Origin: Laspinema sp963821735
Lineage (GTDB): Bacteria; Cyanobacteriota; Cyanobacteriia; Cyanobacteriales; Laspinemataceae
Assembly: GCA_963821735.1 (NCBI GenBank)
Contig: CAWGFK010000012.1
Span: 558,001-622,000, forward strand
Length of the DNA: 64,000 bases
Direction: 5' to 3'
The notes under the pieces: model-generated
The model's input: the letters and a program-made list of their open reading frames with translations, nothing else
Databases searched by the model: none
Told to the model about the DNA's origin: nothing
Shown here: positions 38,249 through 49,333 of the stretch, one piece after another
How positions within the stretch are numbered: position 1 is the first letter of the stretch
How the letters are laid out: each line of letters starts with the position of its first letter
Made by a program: the position numbers and the translations under genes

Positions 38249-40788
38249 CTACTTCTCCGTTAAGGTTTCAATGCCATCCCAATCCGCTCGCAGGGGAGCA
38301 GATAACCATTCTTGACAGCGGATTTGATGCAATTGGGCGGCTTTGTCTGCTGGAGAAATAGCCAGGAGTTTTTCAAAGGTTTCTAAGGCTGTTGAAAACT
38401 GGCGGTTGAGATAATGCTGGCGTCCTTGGTGATAGAGTTCAATACAATGCTGTTTTGAATCGGGGATGGGATCGAACGTAATCCCACTAATTCATAGAGG
38501 CTAACGGGTTGATTTCTGCCTTTGACTCGCACGATATCGAGTTCTCTCACCCACAGCCGATCGCTGCATGGTTGATAGGTACTGCCACTGAGAATAATGT
38601 CACAGCCATACATTTTTGTGGTTCCTTCTAAACGGGAAGCTAAGTTGACATCATCCCCAATGACGGTAAACTCCATTCTTCGGCAATGTCCGACATTTCC
38701 GCTAATGGCTTCGCCGGAATGAATGCCGATGCCGATGGTGATGATTTTGTTGGTGTCGGATTCGCGGTTGGCGTTGAATTCCCTCAAAGCCGATCGCATT
38801 TCTAAGGCAGTTTGAACCGCATTCCACGCATGGTTTTCTAAGGGGACTGGGGACCCAAAGACGGCCATAATTGCATCACCAATGTATTTATCTACCATGC
38901 CTTGATGTTTGAAAATAGCATCTCCCATCGGTGCAAAATAATCGTTGAGCATACTCACGACTTGTTCGGCTTCCATGCTTTCAACTAGGTTGGTGTAGCC
39001 GCGAATATCTGAAAATAACACGGAGACTTCTTTGCGATCGCCTCCTAATTTTGCTCCCCCAGTTTGCAGCAGTTTTTCGGCTAATTCCTGTGTCATATAG
39101 CGATACATGGTATTTTTCAGTCGTTTTTCGTCGCTGATATCGTCTAAAACGACCAATGCACCATAAACTTGCGAGGGGTCGCTGGTGGCGGCGATCGAGT
39201 TAATGGATAGATGAACGCTGCGGAGTTCTACTCCGTCGGAAACTAAGGTGCGATCGGGATAATATTGTTGGCGCGATTGGGAATCCGTTCCCGATAAAGC
39301 CGCTTGTACCCAAGGCGCAAAATCCCCTTCTTTGATTTGAATTAAATCTAAGATAGAATAACCTTCCAGGGAATCGCTTTCCCCCAATCCTAACAAGTTT
39401 TTGGCACTGGGATTCGCTGCAATAATTTCCCCATTTTCATTGGTGGAAATTACGCCATTGGTGAGGCTACGCAGAATATCCCGTTGCACCTGTTCTTGTT
39501 GCTGAATTTTGGCATATTGTTTTTGAATGGTATCATATTGGTGTTTCACCATTTCAAAGAGTTTGGCATTTTGCAGGGCAATACCGGCTTGGATATTAAA
39601 GGCTTCCATAAATTCCATATCTCCCCGATTAAAACTGGCTTTCCAGCATTCAGGCGCTTGCGGCCAATTTTCAGGATGGTAGGCGGAAAGTTCCCCCGCT
39701 TTCTTTTTATTGACTAATTGAGTCACCCCAATTAAGTCGCCATCACAGTTGAAAATTGGCATACATAACAGGCTACAAGTCCGATAGCCATTGGCGCGAT
39801 CCAGATTTTTAGAAACAATAGAATCAGGGTCTTTATAGAGGTCAAAGGGAACATTTAAGGGTTTCCCGGATGCCGCAGATTTCCCGACATATCCTTGTCC
39901 GACTTGCACTTGCAATTTCTTAGATGAGCCATCAGGCTGAGTGATATTCGCCCAGAGTTGGTTACCTTCTAGCAGCCAAAGGGTACTGCGATCGGCATTC
40001 ATGAGCGCTTTGGCTTCATTCATCACCCGATGCAGGGTTTCTTCTAAATTTAAGCTACTAGAAGCCAAGGAGCGTGTAGCAGCCAGTAATGCTTCTGCTG
40101 CGCGATTTTTTTGAGTTGCCGTATAAAAGGATTTAGAGCTTTCAATTAGCAGCATAATCAAGGGCGATAACTCTTCAAAGAGTCGTTCGTCATCGCGGGT
40201 AAAGCCACCCAAATCAATGCGGTCTTCTAAGAGGTCACCGGGATGACAATCGGGTTGTAATTTATTGAGAACTTGGACTACTGCCACTAAATCATTTTGG
40301 TCATTAAGCAACGGTAATGCCAGCATAGTATAGGTGCGATATCCATTTTTTTTATCCAATTCTTTGGCCGCATCAGAGCGCGGGTCTTGATAAAAATCAA
40401 AAGAAATATTTACCAGTTTTTTAAAGGTTGCCACTTCACCGACAATCCCTCGATCCGTGGGAATGCGAATTTCAACGGAACCGTTTCCGTCATCTTTAGC
40501 GACTAAAGACCAGAGTTCATTTTGGTTTTCATCTAGGAGGAAAACGCTACTGCGGTCTGCGCCTAGTAATTCTCCCACTTTCCAAGTGACTGCCGTCAAC
40601 ATTTCACTCAGAAATGCTTCAAAATCCTGATTGGCTAAACTCAACATGGAGAGAGTTTTATAGGTGATATTGAGTTGCTTTTCAACTTCAGACAGTTCTC
40701 GGCGAAAATTGTCTTTGGTCAAGGGGGCAAGCAGTCCTGCAATATCGATTTTCTTTGTAGCTAATGCACCGGATTGAGAATTGCTCAT
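38249..40788 (-). CDS. Adenylate cyclase with GAF-GAF-PAS sensors (frame break near 38467)
   Basis: Likely cytoplasmic, ~846 residues. GAF1 spans about residues 30-200 (ADRSSVFLLDENQNELWS), GAF2 about 235-400 (ADRSTLWLLEGNQLW), a coiled coil and a PAS-like domain about 430-540 (NGVISTNENGEIIAANPSA), then a class III cyclase domain about 575-755. Its metal-binding acids are in LFSDIRGYT and DKYIGDAIMAVFG, with the substrate Lys in VDKYIGD and Asp in GDDVNLASRLEG, favouring ATP. The open frame ends at 38383, but near 38467 a missing G after TCG restores a family-type TPR-like tail (DSKQHCIELYHQGRQHYL... to TLTEK) ending at 38249. ATG 40788 is preferred over an in-frame TTG at 40839. It is transcribed against the AAA array. 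Confidence 0.87.
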
Positions 40789-40904
40789 GGCGAATAGTTG
40801 GCTGTAGGTAAGATAGCTGCATCTCCTGATGTATTTCAAGTATAGAAAGCTTATGCTGAGAATGGGGTCAAAAAATTCAGTCGTTTATTTAGTCTTTTGT
40901 TGAC

Positions 40905-40940
40905 AAAAAATTCAAAAAATTCAGAAAATTCAGAAAATTC
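40905..40940. repeat. Phased A-tract / 9-bp repeat upstream of 40978 gene
   Basis: Four A-runs of 4-6 bases, each followed by TTC, recur with a regular 9-base spacing (TTC at about 40911, 40920, 40929 and 40938). Phased A-tracts bend DNA, so this may affect promoter activity in the divergent gap between the cyclase and the AAA gene. It is also a simple slippage-prone repeat. Confidence 0.5.
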
Positions 40941-40977
40941 ATGTTATCTTAGGTTCAAATTAATTCAGGGATGCCCT

Positions 40978-42976
40978 ATGGTTGAGGGAAAGCTCGTTAA
41001 ACTGCTAGAATTTGCAGAAAACTGCATTACTGAAAAAACTGGAAAACCGCTGGCTGATGTCCAGAAAAATATTCTGCGGCAAGCCTTAGAAGGACAGCGC
41101 CTCAAGGATATCCAGGTTTCGGGCTATAGCCAAAATACGATTAAGTCGGATATGGCACCGAAGCTGTGGAAGCAACTCTCGGATGTGACGGGTCGAAAAG
41201 TCACGATTAAGACCCTGCGCCTTGTCCTGGAGGAGGTTTTGGAGGAATTTGGCGATCGCCCATCGACTTCAGGTTCGACGGGGGGCCTCGGTTCACCCGC
41301 GTCGCCACAACTGAGCCAGCCACCCCTCGCCTCGGGAACCGGGCGATCGCCGCTTCTGGAACGACCCGGAGGGCAGATTCCGTTAAATTCACCGTTTTAT
41401 ATTCAGCGGTCCCAAACGGAGTCTCTCGCTTATGAAGAAATTGCAAAACCGGGTAGCTTAATTCGCATCAAAGCGCCCAAACAAATGGGGAAAACTTCCC
41501 TGATGGCAAGACTTTTGCACCATGCTGAACGCTTGGGATGCCAGACGGTTGCCTTGAATTTTGAGTTAGCGGATAATGAAGTTTTTGCTAACTTGGATAG
41601 CTTGTTACGTCGGTTTTTTTGTGCTTCTGTTGCCAAGGCATTACGGTTGCCACTGGACCTGATTGATAAATGCTGGAGTGAGGGTTATACCAATAAAATG
41701 AGTTGCACGGAATACTTTGAAGAGTATGTGCTTCCGGCAATTGGCAAGCCTTTAGTCCTAGGGTTAGACAAGGTAGATTTAATTTTTCCCCATGAAAAGG
41801 TGGCCGATGACTTTTTTGTGCTGCTACGGGCTTGGTATGAAAAAACCAAAGAAAATAGTATTTGGAAAAATTTTCGGATGATTATTGTTCATGGAACAGA
41901 AGTCTATATTCCTCTGAGTAATGACCAGTCGCCGTTTAATGTGGGTTTACCTGTAGAACTTCCGGAATTTGATGCCAGTCAGGTGCAGGATTTAGCCCAA
42001 TTGCATGGTCTGAATTTCACCGCAGACCAAGTGAATCGACTGATGGCAATGATTGGAGGACATCCCCATTTAACACGGACTGCTTTGTATAAAATTGCTA
42101 ACCAAGAAATCGAGTTAGAAGAATTACTCAAAGATGCGCCAACTGATATGGGAATTTATGCCGATCGCTTGCGGCTGCATTGGTGGCATCTCCAACAGCA
42201 TCCCGAGTTAATGAGGACTTTAGGGTTGGTTCTTTCCTCCAAAAGTGCGGTGGAGTTAGATTCAATTGTCAAGTTCAAGTTAAATAGTCTGGGATTGGTG
42301 TTGCTACAAGGAGATTTGGTGACAATTCGCAATGATTTATATCGCCAATATTTCCGCGATCGTCTTAATTTTTTACAAAATAATTCCGGGCATTTCTCTA
42401 ATACCAATACCCTCGATCAAGAAGAATATAAAAGCCCCTTTAATTCAAATTTTTTAGGGGATAATATCTTGGCTACAATTGTTTTTACCGATGTCAAAGA
42501 TTCGGCACGTAAGGCGGGAAGAAGATCAAAGAATTACCCTCAGTGCAATTTTCCGAGATTTAAACTTAATGACCCAAATTTGTGAACAGTTTGACGGTCA
42601 AGTTCTCAAATCGATGGGGGATGGGTTGTTGATGTATTTTGCATCCGCAGTTAAAGCCGTGAAGTGTGCCCAAGAAATTCAACAGATTTCATGATACGCG
42701 GCGAATAAACTGCCAGAATCTGAAGTCCTAGAACACCGCATAGGGATTCATTTAGCGGAAGTATTTTTCAAAAATCATGATGTATATGGGGATGGAGTCA
42801 ATACTGCGTCCCGGATTCAGACTGTAGCTGACATCCCGGAGGGATTTGTATTTCTGCCGCTGTTTATCAAGCGATTAAAAGTCACTTACAATCTTGAAAT
42901 TGTCAACAGTGATTGGTATGAACTGAAAGGAATTACAGAACCTGTATTACTTTATCAGATTAAGGGATCAACCTAA
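40978..42976 (+). pseudogene. Degraded HTH_vMAP-AAA_35-cyclase gene
   Basis: The intact open part ends at 42585. Residues ~1-90 are a helical winged-helix-like domain (KPLADVQKNILRQALEGQRLKDI, YSQNTIKSDMAPKLWKQLS) resembling the N-terminal HTH of vWA-MoxR-associated proteins. After a Ser/Gly/Pro-rich linker comes an AAA_35 NTPase close to that of 22799: Walker A APKQMGKTS is intact, but Walker B reads LGLDKVD, with Lys in place of the catalytic Glu. A class III cyclase remnant follows (IVFTDVKD, KSMGDGLLMYF, HRIGIHL) with a frame change near 42525, an in-frame TGA at 42692 and two further frame changes near 42840 and 42885. Several independent lesions indicate real decay of the cyclase part. 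ATG 40978 is preferred over an in-frame TTG at 40897. Confidence 0.83.
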
Positions 42977-43047
42977 TTAACAAGACCTAACATTCGACTG
43001 ACTAGGGAATAAGCCTACCGAATTGTTGAGTTTTGAATATAAATTTG

Positions 43048-46000
43048 ATGGAAGTTTCTCAACCTAACCGGATGAATTCTAATCACTCAACCCCTTATGA
43101 ATATAAAATTGGTGGCAGTCTTCCCCTGAATACTCCCACTTATGTGATGCGGCAAGCGGATGATGAGTTATTTCATCACTTGCAAGCGGGGATGTTTTGT
43201 TATGTCCTGACCTCTCGGCAGATGGGTAAGTCTAGTTTGCGGGTGAAAACCATGAACCGGCTTCAGGAGTCCGGGATGGTTTGTATGGCGATGGATTTGA
43301 CGGAAGTGGTCGAACTGGATATTACTCGCAATCAGTTTTATAAAAGTATTACTCGTCATTTAGCCAAAAGTTTTAATCTGTTAGGACAGATGGATAGCTT
43401 TCAGGATTGGTGGCGGGATTATGAAGAAAGCCCCATGCAAGGACTTTCTTGTTTTGTTGAGGAGGTGTTGCTCAAATTTGAGCCACTACGGGATAAAAGG
43501 TTGGTGGTTTTTATTGATGAAATTGATAGTGTTTTGCGATTACCATTTGCGGTAAATGATTTTTTTGCGTTAATTCGGTGTTGGCATAATAATCGGGCGG
43601 ATAGTCACGAATATGACCGCCTGACGTTTTGTATTTTAGGGGTTGCTTCTCCCTATGATTTAATCAAAGATGCCAATCATAGTCCCCCTTTTAATTTTGG
43701 AAAATCTATTGAATTAACGGGGTTTAAGCTGGAGGAAGCCGAACCCATTGCTGTGGGGTTGAAAGAAAAGTTTAAAAATTACAAACCTGTTTTAAAAGCC
43801 CTCTTGGATTGGACGGGAGGTCAGCCTTTTTTAACCCAAAAACTCTGTAAATTAATTGTAGAGGCCGAAAGTGCGCCGCCTAGAGGTCGTGAAAAGCAGT
43901 GGGTGGAGAAGTTGGTGCGATCGCGGATTATTGACAACTGGGAATCCCAGGATGAACCGGAACACCTGCGGACTATTCGCGATCGCCTCTTGCGTCAAGG
44001 ACCGCAGAATCGCCAGCTTTTAGAATTATATCAGCAAATTTTAGAAAATGCTGAATCCCCCCCAGATTCACCCGAAGCTTTAGGCGCAATTCTTGCCGAG
44101 GAAACCCCGGAAAAAATGCAACTTAGACTCTCCGGATTAGTCGTCAAACAAAATGGAAATCTCAGGGTAACTAATCGAATTTATAAATCCGTGTTTGACG
44201 CGATTTGGACTGAAAAGGCTTTAGCTTCTTTACCCGGGAGTTCCCTGGTTGCTTTAAGCGAAGATGAGGAATTCTTCCAAACCCTGGTAGACTTAGAAAG
44301 AAACCTGCTAGTTGCTCAATTAGCACAGGTTCATGATGGAAACTGTTCCGAACAAACCCTTTATGAAGTTTTAAGAAACATTACTCTGCAAATTGGCAAT
44401 TTACTCAATGCGGACCGGGCAACTATTTATTTACTGAATGAAGATAAAAATGAACTGTGGTCCGTGGTTGCAGAGAATGAAACCAGCGATTTTTTAGATA
44501 TCCAAGTGCGTGTGGGAGAAGGCATTGCGGGACAAGTTGCCCAAACCAAAGAATTAATTAATATCCCGGACGGAGTTTATCAAGACCCTCGGTCCAAATT
44601 TGTTAAAGAATTTGATATTAAATATAACTATTATACTGCCAATATCTTAGCGGTCCCGGTTTTAAATGAAACGGGAGATTTAGTGGCGGTGATTCAGCTT
44701 TTAAATAAGTTAACTTCTCAGGTGATTCACGGATTTGAATTAAATCAAGCCATTGACAAAAATGGATTTACGGAACGAGATAGTCAGCGCCTTTATACTT
44801 TTTTAAATTCAATTGCTCGCATTTTAGAAAGCTGTCAATCTTGTTATAAAGCGACTCAAAAATTACGAGCAACTGCTGCCCTTTCGGAAGCAACTCGGTC
44901 TCTGGATCAGGCGAATTTAGATACGAAAGAAATTCTCCAGCGCGTGATGAATGCGGCTAAAAAATTGCTCAATGCGGACCGGAGTACCCTATGGTTAATT
45001 GACCGGGAACGGGCGGATTTGTGGACTGAACTGCCAGAGACGGGAGAAAAAAGGTGTCCAATTGGGGTGGGATTTGTGGGTAAAGTTGCGGAAACCCTGC
45101 AACCAATGATTATCCCCTTTGACCTCTATGAACATCCTCATGCAGGGACGGCTAAAGAGACAGATAAACAAACGGGTTATCGCACCTCTAGTTTGCTTTG
45201 TATGCCGGTTTTAAACCCGGACGGTGAACTCTTGGGTGTGACGCAATTACTCAACAAAAGAAAGCTGGGGGAGTTTCCCGAGTATAACCCGAACAACTGG
45301 CCGGAAGTCCCGGAACAATTTAAGGCTAGTTTTGATGAAAATGACCGGCAGTCGATGCAGGTTTTTAATCAAAGAGTGGGGGTAATTTTGCAGTATGCTA
45401 AAACTCATGAAGCGTTGCTAAAAATTGCTGAAGTCAAGCCCAAAGAAGTGGTGCATAATGCTTTGTTTATGCTGTCTAATGTGGCTGATTATAAAAGTGA
45501 ACCCCTTCTCTATGATGCTCTTTATAATATCCTGAATTTCCTGGGAATGTCCCTGAGTAAGTTGGTGAATGCTGAAGATGCCAGGATTTGGGTTTTTAAT
45601 TCTGAACTCAAGGAATTTTGGTCCTTGATTCCTTTGGACAAGATGGGTAATTTGGTTGAAGAAATTATTCCGGATTCTCCGGAGATTGTGAAGGACATCA
45701 TAGGTTTTCAATCTAGGGGGGAGGTGAAGGGAGGCAAAGCTAAACGGAAATCGGGGACACCTGATGACAAGCTATCCGTTAATAACTGCATGGTTGTCCC
45801 GATCGCCCATCCCCAAGGTTATATGAGCGCGTTTGTGCAGCTTAGGGCTCAAGTTCATCCCAAGACGATAGAATCGGATTCAATTTCCAGTGAAAATATG
45901 GGGTTTACGGAAGCCGATCGCCAATTAATTGAGCAACGCACGGAATCCATTTTGCCGATTGTAGAAGGCTGTCAGTCTTTTTATCGGGATATCAAAATTT

Positions 46001-46631
46001 TAGAATATAATCGCGAAAATGAAAAACTGTGGTCGGCGATGATTTCCTTGAGTGAAAAAGACTGCGATTTGCAAGAGATTCGGCAAGAAATGCTCCAAAA
46101 AGTGCTAAATGCGGCGCAGAAAATGACTAATAGCGATCGCAGCACCCTGTGGTTATGGGATCGCAATCAAGGCAACTTATGGACTACCATTCCCGGACAA
46201 GGAGAATTGCGCTGTGAAATCGGGGTGGGGTTTGTGGGAATAGTCGCTGAAACTTGCGAATCGATGATGATTCCGTTTGACCTTTATAAACATCCGAAGG
46301 CGGCAAATGCCAAGAAAACCGATAAACAAACGGGTTATCGAACCTTTAGTTTATTATGTACCCCCGTTCTGGGTTCCGATGGCAAGTTACTGGGGGTAAC
46401 TCAGCTTGTGAATAAGCGCAAACCGGGGAATTTTCCGCCCTACAAACCCGGGATAAGCGCAAGATACCGGATTACTTTAAAACCAGTTTTAATGAACGCG
46501 ATCGCCGTTCAATGGAAATTTTTAATGCTCAAGTAGGGGTGATTCTGCAAAATATCCAGCAGAAAGATATGATCCGCTATGAAATTCAAAACCGCCTCGC
46601 CAGTAAGGAACTACAACCGACTCGTTCCTGA
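43048..46631 (+). CDS. AAA_35 NTPase with four GAF domains (frame break near 46450)
   Basis: Joined length is ~1194 residues. Residues ~20-390 are AAA_35 (Walker A TSRQMGKSS with K61, Walker B LVVFIDEIDS). GAF1 lies at about 430-590 (NADRATIYLLNEDKNELWS), GAF2 at about 620-790 (NADRSTLWLIDRERADLW), a divergent GAF3 at about 810-980 (NAEDARIWVFNSELKEFWS) and GAF4 at about 1010-1190 (NSDRSTLWLWDRNQGNLW). GAF domains commonly bind cyclic nucleotides, and cyclases are encoded on both sides, so regulation of this NTPase by cAMP/cGMP is plausible but inferred. Near 46450 one missing base separates PPYKP from DKRKIPDYFKTSFNERDRRSM, which completes GAF4 and ends at 46631. No membrane segment or effector domain is visible. 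ATG 43048 is used; TTG 43033 is also open. Confidence 0.86.
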
Positions 46632-47245
46632 GACGAAGTTTAATAGAATTATTGCTTTCATCCTGTCGAAAACTCCCAACTCCCCTTAAAAAGGCTAATT
46701 GGCTTGAGAAACTTGTGCAAGAAGTCTATTGATTGTCGGGAGGGTTGGTGAAGCGGTTGCCACCAGTCCCTCGGGAGGGTGGAAGTGGAAACCTGGGGAA
46801 TGGCAAAATCCCTTCTGGGAAACGCTACCCCTTCGGTTCAGGAATCGAGGCGATCGCTGTCGTTAGTTCTGAGTGGATCCGTCGCACCCCTTCTATTTTC
46901 CTGGACCCTATCAGACCGGGATCGAAACTCTTGACCCGGTGGGATCGAGGAGGATAAAATAAATAATAGGTGTAAATTCCTTTATTGCTCGGAAAATAAG
47001 CAAGCTAAACGGTTCTCAAGCGGGGTGCAAACCGAATAAAACTGGCAAATTAAACGTTAAGCGATCGCCCTTCGGCAAAGGAGAAATTTCCCCAAGGTTT
47101 GGCTGATTCCTGGGGGAGGTGTCCGATCGCATTTTCGAGAATTTGAAGGGAGAATCGGATGGAATGATTTATCTCAATCACCGGGGAGGATTGATTCCTC
47201 TCCCCTTTAACCTCTAATCTCCTCTACTCCTGGAAAGTATAAACC
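46632..47245. other. Intergenic region, nothing recognised
   Basis: About 610 bases between the AAA-GAF gene and the phosphatase gene. It is G-rich in places and has HIP1-like sites. The open frame at 46733-46957 has no start signal or domain. I see no RNA gene and no clear terminator or repeat. Confidence 0.45.
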
Positions 47246-49152
47246 ATGATTGCGTTATTATTTAAAACCAGTCTGCGTTGGCGGTTGACCCTATTAATTT
47301 CTGGATCCGTTGTTCTTCCTATGTTTGGAACTCTGCTGATTGCCAGCTATCAAGGGAGTCAAATTCTCCGGCAGGAGGCGGAAGAAAAACTGATGTTGCA
47401 AGCGCAGTCTCTGGCCCATAAGGTAACCCAATGGGATGAGAAAGTTGTGCAAATTCTGAAAAATTTGAGTCTGCAACCGGCTATCAAAAATATGTATTGG
47501 GAAGAACAAGAACCTGTTTTACAGGCAGGGATTGCCGTATATCCAGATATTTATTTGATTAATACCCTGGATACTGATGGATTTAATGTGGCCCGCAGCG
47601 ATGGCAAACCCCTCACTGACTATGGCGATCGCGAGTATTTTAAAAATGCGATCGCCGGACAAGAAGTCTCCCGAGAAATCCTCTTAGGACGAACCTTAGA
47701 TAAACCCGCTATTGTTTTTTCCACCCCCATTAAACAGACATTCTATGGTGAGGAACCGGAAATCGTGGGCGTTCTCGCCTTAGCCATGACTCTCACAGAA
47801 GTCACGAAACAAGTCCAAGCCATTCAGGTGGATGAAACCGGGTATGCGTTTGTCGTAGATTCCCAGGGAAAAATTCTTGCCCATCCTCACTCGCATCAAT
47901 TTAAAGCATTACAAGACTTTCATGACTATCCCCCGGTCAAATCTCTGATGAAGGGTCGTTACGGTTTACTGATTTTTGAGGATAGTGACCAGAATAAATG
48001 GGTTTCTTACAGTATCCTCTTACCCAACGGATGGGGGCGATCGTTCAACAACAAAAATCGGAAATTTTAACTCAAGTTAACCAATTTTGGCAATTTTCTC
48101 TCGTTTTGGCAGTTGGGGTCCTAATCGCTGTGAGTGGAATTACCTGGATTCTTGCAACCCAAACCATCCAACCCATTCGACAGTTAAACCGGGCGGTTCA
48201 ATTAACGGCAAAAGGAGATTTAACTCAGTCTGTCATTGCTAAAAAGCCCGATGAAATTGGCTTACTGGCCCAGTCTTTTAATGCAATGGCTCACCAACTC
48301 AAAGATTTGTTTGACCAGTTAGAAGAAAAGGTCAAAGAACGGACCAAGGAATTAGCCCAAGCCAATCAACTCATCACCGCTTTAAATCACAAACTTACCC
48401 TTGAGAATGGCCGCATGGAAGCCGAACTGCTGATTCTCACGGAAATTCAGAACATGGTCTTACCAAAACCCGAAGAACTTCAAGGCATTGAAGAACTGGA
48501 TATCGCCACTTATATGCAATCTGCCACAGAAGTCGGGGGAGATTATTACGATATTCTCCCCCATCCAGGAGGGATTACTTTTTGCATTGGCGATGTCACC
48601 GGACATGGCTTAGAAAGTGGAATTTTAATGGTGATGACTCAAGTCGCAGTCCGCACCTTAATTGACTTAGAAGCCCATGATTTTGTGGAGATATTAAAAA
48701 CTTTAAATAAAACTTTATTTAAAAATATTGAGCGGATGAACAGTGATAAAAATATTACTTTGTCTCTGATTAACTACGCCCATTCAAACTTAACGATTAG
48801 TGGTCAACATGAAGAGGTAATTATTGGGCGGGCTAACGGTACGCTTGAGCGCATTGACACGATGGATTTAGGCTTACCCATTGGACTTGAAGAAGATATC
48901 GCCCCATTTTTAAATTCCTTAACTGTTGAACTCGGACCCGGGGATGGAGTCGTGCTTTATACCGATGGCATTACCGAAGCTCGGAATCAGGCCAAACAAA
49001 TGTATGGAATTGAGAGATTTTGTGAGGTTTTGAGACAAGCTTGGTCTCAATCTTCGGAGGAAATTAAACAGGCGGTTTTAGTGGATTTTAATCAGTTTAT
49101 TGGAGAGGTTGCCTTACCTGATGATATTACGTTGGTAATTTTTAAGCGTTAA
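47246..49152 (+). CDS. dCache-HAMP-SpoIIE/PP2C phosphatase (frame break near 48035)
   Basis: A membrane receptor phosphatase of ~635 residues when joined. A first transmembrane helix (LTLLISGSVVLPMFGTLLIAS) is followed by a periplasmic dCache sensor (residues ~40-260; ARSDGKPLTDYGDREYF, AFVVDSQGKILAHPH). A second helix (FWQFSLVLAVGVLIAVSGITWIL), a HAMP domain with QPIRQLNRAVQLTAKGDL, a coiled coil and a SpoIIE-type PP2C domain follow. Metal-binding acids are in GGDYYDILP, IGDVTGHGLESG and LYTDGITEARN. Such enzymes dephosphorylate STAS anti-sigma antagonists. The frame breaks within a GGGGG run at about 48033-48037 (PNGWG to AIVQQQ); one added G repairs it. It could serve the STAS protein at 10470, but no partner is adjacent. 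Confidence 0.87.
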
Positions 49153-49333
49153 GAGTCTATAAAAAATGGGACTTTAAATTAGGGTGCTATCCGATTCGAT
49201 TCAACGATTTTTTGCAAAACTTGACACATACTAAAATCGGGATAGAAATAGAATAACTCTAGTTTTTGTGTTAAAATATTCCCGTTTAAATCACTTTAAT
49301 TGTCTTTATTCTCAACTTTCAAGGCTAACCTTT

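Noticed and set aside
40900..40950. Sigma-70 promoter TTGACA...TTATCT before the 40978 gene
   Set aside because: The spacing between the two hexamers is 38 bases, far from 17; not a promoter in this form.
46733..46957. 74-codon plus-strand open frame
   Set aside because: No start signal, composition typical of non-coding DNA here.
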